Assembly: GCA_027587225.1 (NCBI GenBank)
Contig: JAPDDQ010000067.1
Span: 1-32,345 of the forward strand
Source: Solirubrobacter taibaiensis
Lineage (GTDB): Bacteria; Actinomycetota; Thermoleophilia; Solirubrobacterales; Solirubrobacteraceae
Length of the DNA: 32,345 nucleotides
Reading direction: 5' to 3'
Positions within the stretch are counted from its first letter, which is position 1. Every line of letters begins with the position of its first letter. The position numbers and the translations under genes were made by a program. The notes below the pieces were generated by a model. That model saw nothing but the letters and a program-made list of their open reading frames with translations. It was not told the origin of the DNA and did no database searches. Below, piece after piece: positions 1-6,509 of this stretch.

Positions 1-72
1 CGGCGAGGGAACGCGCGGCGGCGGAGGCACGCGCGGCGGCGAGGGGGCGCGCGGCGGCGGGGCGCGGCGCGG
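1..72. repeat. 18-bp GC-rich tandem repeat, about four units
   Basis: Four successive 18-bp units are visible at 1-18, 19-36, 37-54 and 55-72, all built on CGGCGAGGG then a GCGCGCGG-like half. The array runs off the left edge, so its full length is unknown. Read on the + strand in frame 2 it would encode a Gly/Arg-rich six-residue repeat (GEGTRG-like) ending at a TGA at 107-109, so it could be the tail of a low-complexity protein. No other coding evidence supports that, and I do not call a CDS. Confidence 0.7.
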
Positions 73-130
73 TCACGCGGGACGCTCCTTGTTGGGTTGT
101 GCCGCCTGAGGCGGCTTAACCCAGCTCGCG
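67..130. repeat. Hairpin repeat unit, copy 1 (intergenic)
   Basis: This 64-bp unit is homologous to the unit at 138-201 (offset 71 bp). The first 22 or so bases are almost identical (GCGCGGTCACGCGGGAC then CTCC), and the remainder forms a stem-loop in the same pairing register in both copies. Copy 1 lies just downstream of mftE on the mftE strand. It may be a duplicated 3' end of mftE kept as a terminator, or a member of a dispersed palindromic element family. Confidence 0.7.
91..125 (-). terminator. Stem-loop downstream of mftE
   Basis: TGGGTT (93-98) pairs with AACCCA (118-123) and GCCGCC (101-106) pairs with GGCGGC (110-115), around a TGA loop at 107-109, with a small internal mismatch at 99-100/116-117. 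The hairpin begins about 20 bp after the mftE stop, where an operon terminator would be expected. There is no T tract, as is common in high-GC actinobacteria, so termination is inferred from position and stability. Confidence 0.6.
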
Positions 131-137
131 GTGACGA

Positions 138-201
138 GCGCGGTCACGCGGGACACTCCGTGGCGGGTTTGTCGGGCTGAGGCCGACGAACCCGCCACGC
201 G
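138..201. repeat. Hairpin repeat unit, copy 2 (overlaps end of mftE)
   Basis: This is the second copy of the 67-130 unit. Its stem pairs 162-175 with 183-196 (14 pairs, one G-T wobble) around a GCTGAGG loop. Four base pairs differ from copy 1 on both sides while staying paired. The unit contains the last codons and stop of mftE, so the C-terminal tail of MftE is encoded by this structured element. Confidence 0.7.
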
Positions 202-848
202 TCGACGAACGCGACGAGGTCGGCCACCGCGCGGGCGAGGAGGGCGCGGCCCTCCTCGGCGCTCGCACCCGCGGGGTCGCCGAGGACGCCGTTCGGAGCC
301 ACCGCGCGCACGCCGCTCGTGCGCAGTGCCGGCATGAGCTCACGCAGCGGCGCGACGTTCCCCGCCGGCCGCGCATCACCGACCAACGCCGGTGCGAGCG
401 CCAGCATCAGCGACGTCTCCACCCGCCCCGCGTGGGCGTCCCCGCCGAAGGCAGGCGACCAGGCCCGCACCTCATGCCCCTCGATGCGCAGTTTCCGCAT
501 CGCATCACGCAACGGCTCGGCGTTGCCCCCGTGGGCGGAGACGAACAGCATTGGCCCCCGCCATGACCGCGCGAGTTCGACGATGATCGTTTGGAGCGCG
601 TCCTGGCCGATCGACAACGTCCCCGGGAACCCGGCGTGCTCGCCCGAAGACCCGTACGGGAGCGCCGGCGCGACCACGACATCGTCCCGCGCGGCCGCCA
701 ACGCGAAGGCCAACGCACACGCGATCGTCGTGTCCGTCCCCAGCGGCAGATGCGGCCCGTGCTGCTCGGTCGCGCCGAGCGGCACCGCGACCAGCGACGC
801 CGTCGTCGCCCCCGAGGCGAGGTCAGCCAAGGCGGCGATGGAAGCCAT
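144..848 (-). CDS. mftE: Mycofactocin peptidase MftE (creatininase family)
   Basis: MftE is the creatininase-family metallopeptidase that cleaves the MftC-modified MftA peptide and releases the C-terminal Val-Tyr-derived core (established for mycofactocin). The 234-residue product has the family metal and catalytic motifs in order: GATEQHGPHLPLGTD near residues 25-40, SAHGGN near 104-109, and the DAHAG...ETS segment near 137-145. It is the last gene of the leftward mftA-C-D-E operon. Its ATG lies 26 bp inside the 3' end of mftD, which implies translational coupling. The final residues (QPDKPATECPA) are encoded inside a hairpin repeat unit and are probably a non-conserved tail. The family call is firm from motifs and context. 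Confidence 0.93.
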   Translation of the reverse strand: MASIAALADLASGATTASLVAVPLGATEQHGPHLPLGTDTTIACALAFALAAARDDVVVAPALPYGSSGEHAGFPGTLSIGQDALQTIIVELARSWRGPMLFVSAHGGNAEPLRDAMRKLRIEGHEVRAWSPAFGGDAHAGRVETSLMLALAPALVGDARPAGNVAPLRELMPALRTSGVRAVAPNGVLGDPAGASAEEGRALLARAVADLVAFVDAWRVRRPQPDKPATECPA

Positions 849-1977
849 CCGGGATGAGCAGATCGGACTCGTCCAACTCGCCGACGGAAGCGCGCCCCAA
901 CCCGAGCAGCGCGGAGTCGATGCCGGTCTTGAGCACGTCGAGCACGTTCTCCACGCCCGCCTGCCCCTCGGCGGCGAGCCCCCACAGGTACGGCCGCCCG
1001 ATCATCACCGCACGAGCGCCCAACGCCAACGCCTTCACGACATCGGACCCCCGCCGGACACCGCCGTCCAACACCACCTCGACCCGATCCCCGACGGCCT
1101 CGACGACTGCGCTCAAGGCGCGCACCGAAGCCGGCGTCCCGTCCAGATTGTTGCCGCCGTGGTTGGACACCGACAGCGCCGTCGCGCCCACGTCGTCCGC
1201 CACCCGCCGGGCGTCGTCGACGCGCATCACGCCCTTGACCATGAACGGCCCGTCCCACAACGACCGCAGCCACGCGAGGTCCTCCCACGAGGGCGGCGGC
1301 GTGCCCATCCACTCACCGTAGGCGGCGAAGAATCCGGGAGAACCTTCGACGTTCGGCACCGTCAGCGCCGGCAGCGCCCCCGAGCGCGCCCAGCGCGCGA
1401 GCCACACCGGCCGCAGCGCCACCTCGGGGGCAAAACGCGCCATCGTCTTCAGGTCCAAGGCGGAAGGGATCGTCGGCGACCCCCAGTCGCGCGCGTGGCT
1501 GAACGTCCAATCCAGCGTGAGGATCAACCCCGCCGCGCCCGCATCCCGCGCACGCGCGACCCGCGCCTCGATCGCCTCGCGCGACCCCGCCCAGTACAGC
1601 TGGGCGAACGTCTTCGGGCACAGCGGGACGATCTCCTCGATCGCGGTGGAAGCCAGCGCGCTCAGCCCCATCGCCGTCCCGCGTGCCGCCGCCGCCCGCG
1701 CGACCGCTCGCTCGCCCTCCGGGTGCACCGCCTGGACGCCGGCCGGCGACAACAGCACCGGCAGGTCCACGGACACGCCCATCACCGACGTCGCCTGCGA
1801 GCGCACGGCGGAGCCGCCCGCGACGTGCGGCGCGAAGCCGAGCTCCGCGAACGCGTCGAGGTTGTCCCGGTAGGTCTGCCCGCGCTCCGCCCCGGCGAGA
1901 ATTGCCTTGTAGACGCTGCGCGGCAGCGTGCGCCGAGCCCGCCGCTGTGCCTCCGCGACCGACTCGAACCACGCCAT
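823..1977 (-). CDS. mftD: Mycofactocin biosynthesis flavoprotein MftD
   Basis: MftD is an FMN enzyme of the alpha-hydroxy-acid dehydrogenase fold. It oxidatively deaminates AHDP, the MftE product, to premycofactocin, the redox-active core. The 384-residue protein shows the TIM-barrel FMN signature SNHGGNNLDGTPA (about 265-280), then VVLDGGVRRGSDVVKAL and a phosphate-binding GARAVMIGRPYLWGL near 315-325. The N-terminal AWFESVAEAQRRARRTLP is typical of MftD. Its ATG overlaps the mftC stop in a TGATG junction and its own end overlaps mftE. Generic lactate-oxidase-like enzymes share the fold, but position between mftC and mftE makes MftD the clear call. Confidence 0.94.
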   Translation of the reverse strand: MAWFESVAEAQRRARRTLPRSVYKAILAGAERGQTYRDNLDAFAELGFAPHVAGGSAVRSQATSVMGVSVDLPVLLSPAGVQAVHPEGERAVARAAAARGTAMGLSALASTAIEEIVPLCPKTFAQLYWAGSREAIEARVARARDAGAAGLILTLDWTFSHARDWGSPTIPSALDLKTMARFAPEVALRPVWLARWARSGALPALTVPNVEGSPGFFAAYGEWMGTPPPSWEDLAWLRSLWDGPFMVKGVMRVDDARRVADDVGATALSVSNHGGNNLDGTPASVRALSAVVEAVGDRVEVVLDGGVRRGSDVVKALALGARAVMIGRPYLWGLAAEGQAGVENVLDVLKTGIDSALLGLGRASVGELDESDLLIPDGFHRRLG

Positions 1978-3170
1978 CAGACCGGCGACTCGTCACACGA
2001 GCGGCGCGTGATCTTGATCTTCGAGTGATCCTGCGACGGCTGCGGCCGCTCGCCGCGCAACGCCCGCTCGCCGTGCCCGAACACGCACTCCGGATCGGGC
2101 CCGTTCAGCGGCAGCCCGGTGAAGAACTTCGCCGCCATGCACCCGCCCCGGCAGGCGTCGTACATGCTGCACGAACCGCACGCGCCCGCCGCCTGCGGCT
2201 CCCGCAGCGACTGGAACAGCTCGGACTCGCGCCACACGGGCGCGAAGCCGGCCTCACGCACGTTCCCCGCGAGGAACGTCTCGTGGATCGCGAACGGGCA
2301 CGCGTAGACGTCGCCGATCGGGTCGATCAGGCACACGACCCGCCCGGCGCCGCACAGGTTCAGCCCCGGCAGCTTCTGCCCGTAGGCCGCGAGGTGGAAG
2401 AACGAGTCGCCGGTGAGCACGTCCTCGCCGTGCGCGAGCAGCCACTCGTAGACGGCGCGCTGCTGCTCCTGCGTGGGATGCAGCTCATCCCAGACGTCCG
2501 CGCCGCGCCCGGAAGGACGGAGCCGCGTCAACCGCAACGTGGCCTCGAACTCGTCCGCGATCGCCTTGAAGGCGTCCAGCTGCCCGGCGTTCTCGCGCGT
2601 GACCACCACGCTCAGCTTCGCGCCCGTCCCGGCCAGCAACGACAGGGCGTTCATCGCCGTCGCGTAGGACCCGACGCCACGCACGCGGTCGTTGACCTCC
2701 GCCGTCGCGCCGTCCAAAGAGATCTGCACGTCCACGTAGTCCGAAGCGCGCACCCAGGCCGCCCGGTCCGCGTCGATCCGCGACCCGTTGGTGGAGAACT
2801 TCACGCCCACGTGATGCGCGGTCGCATACTCGACGAGCTCCCAGAAGTCCTTGCGCACCGTCGGCTCGCCACCACCGATGTTCACGTAGAAGACCTGCAT
2901 GCGCTCGAGCTCGTCGATGACGGCCTTGCATTCCTCCGTCGAGAGCTCGCGCGGGTCGCGCCGCCCCGACGAGGACAGGCAGTGCACGCACGCGAGGTTG
3001 CACGCGTACGTGAGCTCCCACGTCAGGCAGATCGGTGCGTTCAGGCCCCGCTCGAACTCGTCATTGAGCGGCGTGCCCGCCTGTGACCGCCGCCGGATGA
3101 AGCTCAGCCGCCGCGTGTCGAAGTCGTAGGCCAGCGAGCCGAACCGCTCGGGCCGAAGGGCGGCGCCCAT
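1977..3170 (-). CDS. mftC: Radical SAM maturase MftC with an N-terminal MftB-like remnant
   Basis: MftC is the radical SAM/SPASM enzyme that decarboxylates and crosslinks the C-terminal Val-Tyr of MftA. The 397-residue product has the CX3CX2C cluster motif at C57, C61 and C64 (CNLACVHC), the conserved YVNIGGGEPTVR segment, and SPASM cysteines in CGAGRVVC, CGSCSMYDACRGGC and PDPEC. It ends in CDESPV, close to the usual MftC tail. Residues 4-28 (ALRPERFGSLAYDFDTRR onward) resemble the first strands of MftB, normally a separate RiPP-recognition protein of about 90-100 residues, and the rest of MftB is absent. I chose the ATG at 3170 because it overlaps the mftA TGA (TGATG); a GTG at 3185 in the same frame is an alternative. 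Confidence 0.92.
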   Translation of the reverse strand: MGAALRPERFGSLAYDFDTRRLSFIRRRSQAGTPLNDEFERGLNAPICLTWELTYACNLACVHCLSSSGRRDPRELSTEECKAVIDELERMQVFYVNIGGGEPTVRKDFWELVEYATAHHVGVKFSTNGSRIDADRAAWVRASDYVDVQISLDGATAEVNDRVRGVGSYATAMNALSLLAGTGAKLSVVVTRENAGQLDAFKAIADEFEATLRLTRLRPSGRGADVWDELHPTQEQQRAVYEWLLAHGEDVLTGDSFFHLAAYGQKLPGLNLCGAGRVVCLIDPIGDVYACPFAIHETFLAGNVREAGFAPVWRESELFQSLREPQAAGACGSCSMYDACRGGCMAAKFFTGLPLNGPDPECVFGHGERALRGERPQPSQDHSKIKITRRSCDESPV

Positions 3171-3289
3171 CAGTAGACGCCGCACATCCCGTCGATGGAG
3201 ACGTCTTCCACAACCAGGTCCTCTTCGACGAGGTCCTCCTCGACCTCGGGAACCTCTTCGACCTCGGGCTCGATGACCGGATCCGGCAT
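3170..3289 (-). CDS. mftA: Mycofactocin precursor peptide MftA
   Basis: This 39-residue ribosomal precursor is too short for most gene finders. The acidic leader is rich in Glu, Val and Pro (EVEEVPEVEEDLVEEDL region) and ends in the diagnostic core IDGMCGVY, whose final Val-Tyr becomes mycofactocin. The stop TGA overlaps the mftC ATG. The start at 3289 is supported by an upstream AAGGGAGAG Shine-Dalgarno at about 3294-3302. It is the first gene of the leftward operon. In other organisms the leader is bound by MftB; here no full MftB is seen, so how the leader is recognised is an open question. Confidence 0.95.
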   Translation of the reverse strand: MPDPVIEPEVEEVPEVEEDLVEEDLVVEDVSIDGMCGVY

Positions 3290-3328
3290 GGTTCTCTCCC
3301 TTCGATGGTCTCTCCGCGCCGGAACGTA
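3290..3328 (-). promoter_or_regulatory. mftA ribosome binding site and possible -10
   Basis: On the minus strand AAGGGAG (3296-3302) precedes the mftA ATG by about 6 bp. A TACGTT hexamer (3323-3328) could be a -10 element; I see no convincing -35. Both mftA signals fall in the 15-bp gap and the first codons of mftF, so any mftA promoter must lie within the mftF coding sequence. Confidence 0.4.
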
Positions 3329-4519
3329 CCAGCGGGCTTCCGCCTGCGGCTCACCGCCCGTATGGACGGCGACACGCTGCTCGGCGGCGAGCCGTTCCAG
3401 CTCGTGCGGCTCAAGCCCGAGTCGGCGGCCCGGATCCGCGCGTGGGAGGCGGGAGAGCCGGTCGGCGACGGGGGTGCGCTGGCCCGCGATCTGGTGATGG
3501 CGAACCTGGCGCAACCGCTCCCACCGCCGCTGGAGGCCAAGGTCAGCGTCGTGATTCCGACGCGCGACCGAGACGTGCTCCCGCGGGTACACGCGGACGA
3601 GGTGATCGTGGTCGACGACGCCTCCGACCGTCCCGTCCCGGGCGCGCTGCGGAGAGCCGTGCGCGGCGGCGCCGCCGCGGCTCGCAACGACGGCCTGAGA
3701 GCGGCCCGCAACGAGATCGTCGTGCTGCTCGACAGCGACACCGTCCCGCAGTCCGGTTGGCTCGAGCCCCTGCTCGCGCACTTCAATGACCCCGAAGTGG
3801 ACATCGTGGCGCCGCGCATCGTGCCGCTGCGAGACCGCGGCTACGAGGCGAAGCACTCGCCGCTCGACCGCGGGCCGGACGCGGCTCGGGTCGTGCCGTA
3901 CGGACGCGTGCCGTTCGTGCCCGGCGCGGCGCTACTGGTCAGAAGCCACGTGCGCTTCGACGAGACGTTCACGCACGGTGGGGAGGACGTGGAGCTCGTG
4001 TGGCGCACGCCGTATGTCCGGTACGAGCCGACCAGCCACGTCGCGCACGCCCATCGCACCGAGCCACGAGCGTGGCTCGCCCGCCGCGTGTACTACGGCC
4101 GGACGGCAGCGCAGATCAGCGCGCGCCACCCCGGGAACGCGCGCCCGCTCCACGTCTCGCCGTGGACCGCGGCCGCCTGGACGGCCGCGCTGTTCGGACG
4201 GCCGAAGGCCGCGGTGGCGATCACAGCGGTGGCGACCGCGTTGCTGGCGCGTGAGACTCCACCGCGCGTGGCGGCCGAGTTGGCCGGCCTCGGCACGCTC
4301 AAGTCCGGCCGCGTCGTCGCCGACGCCCTCACCCGCCACTGGTGGCCGCTCGCCCTCGCCCACCCGCGGACGCGGGTCGCGTTCCTGACCAAGCCCCCGT
4401 TGCGGATCGTCGACGACCTCGCGTACGGCACCGGCGTGTGGCTCGGGTGCATGCAGCACCGCACACTCGACCCACTTCTGCCCGCGAAAGCGTGGAAGCT
4501 CGTTCGCCGCACTCTGTAA
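3305..4519 (+). CDS. mftF: Mycofactocin glycosyltransferase MftF (compact form)
   Basis: MftF is a GT2-family enzyme that attaches a beta-glucan chain to mycofactocin. The 404-residue product opens with the MftF-specific PAGFRLRL...LLGGEPFQLVRL domain, followed by a GT-A fold: VSVVIPTRDR (about 79-88), VIVVDDASD, the DXD-like LLDSDTVP, and the catalytic HGGEDVELVWR near 220-230. Mycobacterial MftF is about 470 residues; this copy looks shortened in the loop and helix right after VIPTRDR and before the AAARN motif. ATG 3305 is the only start that keeps the conserved N terminus, yet it has no obvious Shine-Dalgarno. It is divergent from mftA and followed 13 bp later by a transporter gene. Confidence 0.9.
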   Translation: MVSPRRNVPAGFRLRLTARMDGDTLLGGEPFQLVRLKPESAARIRAWEAGEPVGDGGALARDLVMANLAQPLPPPLEAKVSVVIPTRDRDVLPRVHADEVIVVDDASDRPVPGALRRAVRGGAAAARNDGLRAARNEIVVLLDSDTVPQSGWLEPLLAHFNDPEVDIVAPRIVPLRDRGYEAKHSPLDRGPDAARVVPYGRVPFVPGAALLVRSHVRFDETFTHGGEDVELVWRTPYVRYEPTSHVAHAHRTEPRAWLARRVYYGRTAAQISARHPGNARPLHVSPWTAAAWTAALFGRPKAAVAITAVATALLARETPPRVAAELAGLGTLKSGRVVADALTRHWWPLALAHPRTRVAFLTKPPLRIVDDLAYGTGVWLGCMQHRTLDPLLPAKAWKLVRRTL

Positions 4520-4532
4520 GACTGCGCCGCCG

Positions 4533-6509
4533 ATGAAGAAGTGGGTCGTCATCGCGGCCTGGCTGATCGCGGCTGCGATCGCCTTCCCGTTCCAGTCCAA
4601 GCTCCAGGTCCTCGCCTCGGACGAGAGCGACGCGTTCAAGAACAACGGCGCGGAGTCGACCCAGGTCGACGAGATCATCGAGCAGCGCTTCGAGGAGGGG
4701 GACGAGACCACGGCGGTCGTCGTCTACACCCGGCAGGACCAGCAGCGCATGCTCGAGGACGGGCTCAAGTTCTGCGAGAAGCGACGGGTCCCGGACGTCG
4801 TCCGCGTGATCACGGCGTTCCAGGGCATCTGCGGCGAGCTGCCGAAGATCACGCTGCCGCAGTCGAGCATGATCAAACCGCTGAGCGAGGACGGGACGAC
4901 GGCCCTCACCACCGTGTGGACGAGCGACGACGCCACCGAGTCGGTGGTGCGCGACGTGGCCGCGATGCGCGAAGTCCGGCCGGACTGGGCGTACGTGACC
5001 GGCGAGGCGGGCTTCGCCGCCGACCAGGCCGCCGCACTGGAAGGCATCGATCAGACGCTGCTGATCGCGACGCTGATCCTCGTCCTCGTGTTGCTGCTGC
5101 TGATCTATCGAAGTCCCGTGATCGCGCTGGTGCCGCTGCTGGTGGTCGGGATCGCGTACATCGTCGCCGCGGGCGTCGCGTACGCGGGCGCGCAGGCCGG
5201 CCTCTACCAGGCCACCGGCCAGGCGACCGCGATCCTGATCGTGCTGATGTTCGGCGCGGGCACGGACTACTGCCTGCTGCTGCTCGCCCGCTACCGGGAG
5301 GAGCTCGCGAACGACACGGCTGACCCGATGGGCACGGCGCTGCGCCGCACCGCGCCGGCGATCGTCTCCGCGGGCGGGATCGTCGTCGCCGTGATGCTCG
5401 TGCTCACGCTCGCCGACTACAACGCCACGCGCTGGATGGGCCCGGTGCTGGCCATCGGCACCGCGATCACCGTGCTCGCGGGCGTCACGCTCCTGCCCGC
5501 CGTGCTCGCGGTCCTGCCGCAGCGCGCGTTCACCCACAAGAAGCCGATCGCCCCGATCTGGGTGCGCATCGGCGCCCTGGTCCGCCACCGCCCGGCGATG
5601 CTCGCCACCGCCGTGGTCGCGGTGCTCGTCGCCGGCGCGCTCGGCAACCTGAAGGAGCAGGGCACGCTCGACTTCAGCGAGCAGTTCCGGGAGACGCCGG
5701 AGTCCGTCGAGGGCCTGCGCATCCTGCAGGCCAAGTTCCCGCCCGGCCAGGCCGGCCCGGTGGACCTGCTCGTCCCGCAGGCGATCGCCACGGGCGACAA
5801 CTTCGCGCCGCTCGGGATGGACCAGGCGCAGAGCGTCGACCTCGCCGGGGCCTCGCGCGACGGCAAGCTCGCCCTGATCCGCATCACGCTCCTGCAGGAC
5901 CCGTTCACCGAGATGGCGACCGCGGCCATCCCGCTCCTGCGCGAGAACGCGAGGAAATTCAGCCCGGAGGCCATGGTCGGCGGCCCGACGGCGGAGGTGC
6001 TGGACTCCGAGACCGCGCTCTCCCGCGACGCGCGCCTCATCATCCCGCTCGCGCTCGCGCTCGTGTTCCTGATCGTCGCCGTGCTGCTGCGCAGCCTGGT
6101 CGCGCCGATCTACGCCGTCGCCACCGTGATCCTGTCCTACGCGTTCGCGCTCGGCGTCTCCGCCTTCATCTTCCCGGAGACGGACCCGGCGATGCCGCTG
6201 TTCACGTTCATCTTCCTGGTCGCGCTCGGCGTCGATTACAACGTCTTCCTGCTCACGCGGATCAAGGAGGCGAGGCGGGATCACAACCACGAGGACGCCG
6301 TGATCATCGGCCTCGAACGCACCGGCGGCGTGATCACGAGCGCAGGCCTGATCCTCGCCGGAACGTTCTGCACGCTGCTCGCCACAGAGCTCGAGAGCCT
6401 GTTTCAAGTCGGCTTCACGGTGGCACTCGGGCTTCTGGTGGACACGTTCCTGATCCGCATCTTCCTCGTGCCGTCGATCGCGCTCCTTCTACGATCAAAG
6501 GCTCTATGA
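4533..6509 (+). CDS. MMPL-family RND transporter
   Basis: This is a proton-driven inner-membrane transporter of the MMPL/RND superfamily, likely exporting a lipid or other hydrophobic substrate. The 658-residue protein has two similar halves: TM1 at about 4-20, an extracytoplasmic domain to about 165, then a TM cluster (LLIATLILVLVLLLLIY onward), and the same order repeated after about 350. Each half carries the proton-relay segment, GAGTDY (D245) and LGVDYN (D568). It is shorter than mycobacterial MmpL proteins (about 950). It follows mftF by 13 bp and overlaps the next gene by 4 bp (ATGA), so mftF, this gene and the reductase may form one transcript. A link to mycofactocin export is inference only. 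Confidence 0.88.
   Translation: MKKWVVIAAWLIAAAIAFPFQSKLQVLASDESDAFKNNGAESTQVDEIIEQRFEEGDETTAVVVYTRQDQQRMLEDGLKFCEKRRVPDVVRVITAFQGICGELPKITLPQSSMIKPLSEDGTTALTTVWTSDDATESVVRDVAAMREVRPDWAYVTGEAGFAADQAAALEGIDQTLLIATLILVLVLLLLIYRSPVIALVPLLVVGIAYIVAAGVAYAGAQAGLYQATGQATAILIVLMFGAGTDYCLLLLARYREELANDTADPMGTALRRTAPAIVSAGGIVVAVMLVLTLADYNATRWMGPVLAIGTAITVLAGVTLLPAVLAVLPQRAFTHKKPIAPIWVRIGALVRHRPAMLATAVVAVLVAGALGNLKEQGTLDFSEQFRETPESVEGLRILQAKFPPGQAGPVDLLVPQAIATGDNFAPLGMDQAQSVDLAGASRDGKLALIRITLLQDPFTEMATAAIPLLRENARKFSPEAMVGGPTAEVLDSETALSRDARLIIPLALALVFLIVAVLLRSLVAPIYAVATVILSYAFALGVSAFIFPETDPAMPLFTFIFLVALGVDYNVFLLTRIKEARRDHNHEDAVIIGLERTGGVITSAGLILAGTFCTLLATELESLFQVGFTVALGLLVDTFLIRIFLVPSIALLLRSKAL

Noticed and set aside
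319..2028. 569-codon + strand frame opposite mftE and mftD
   Set aside because: No domain; spans two genes confirmed on the minus strand.
4329..6407. 692-codon open frame on the minus strand opposite the MMPL gene
   Set aside because: Arg/Asp/Glu/His-rich translation with no motifs; typical antisense shadow of a GC-rich gene whose + strand product is a clear transporter.
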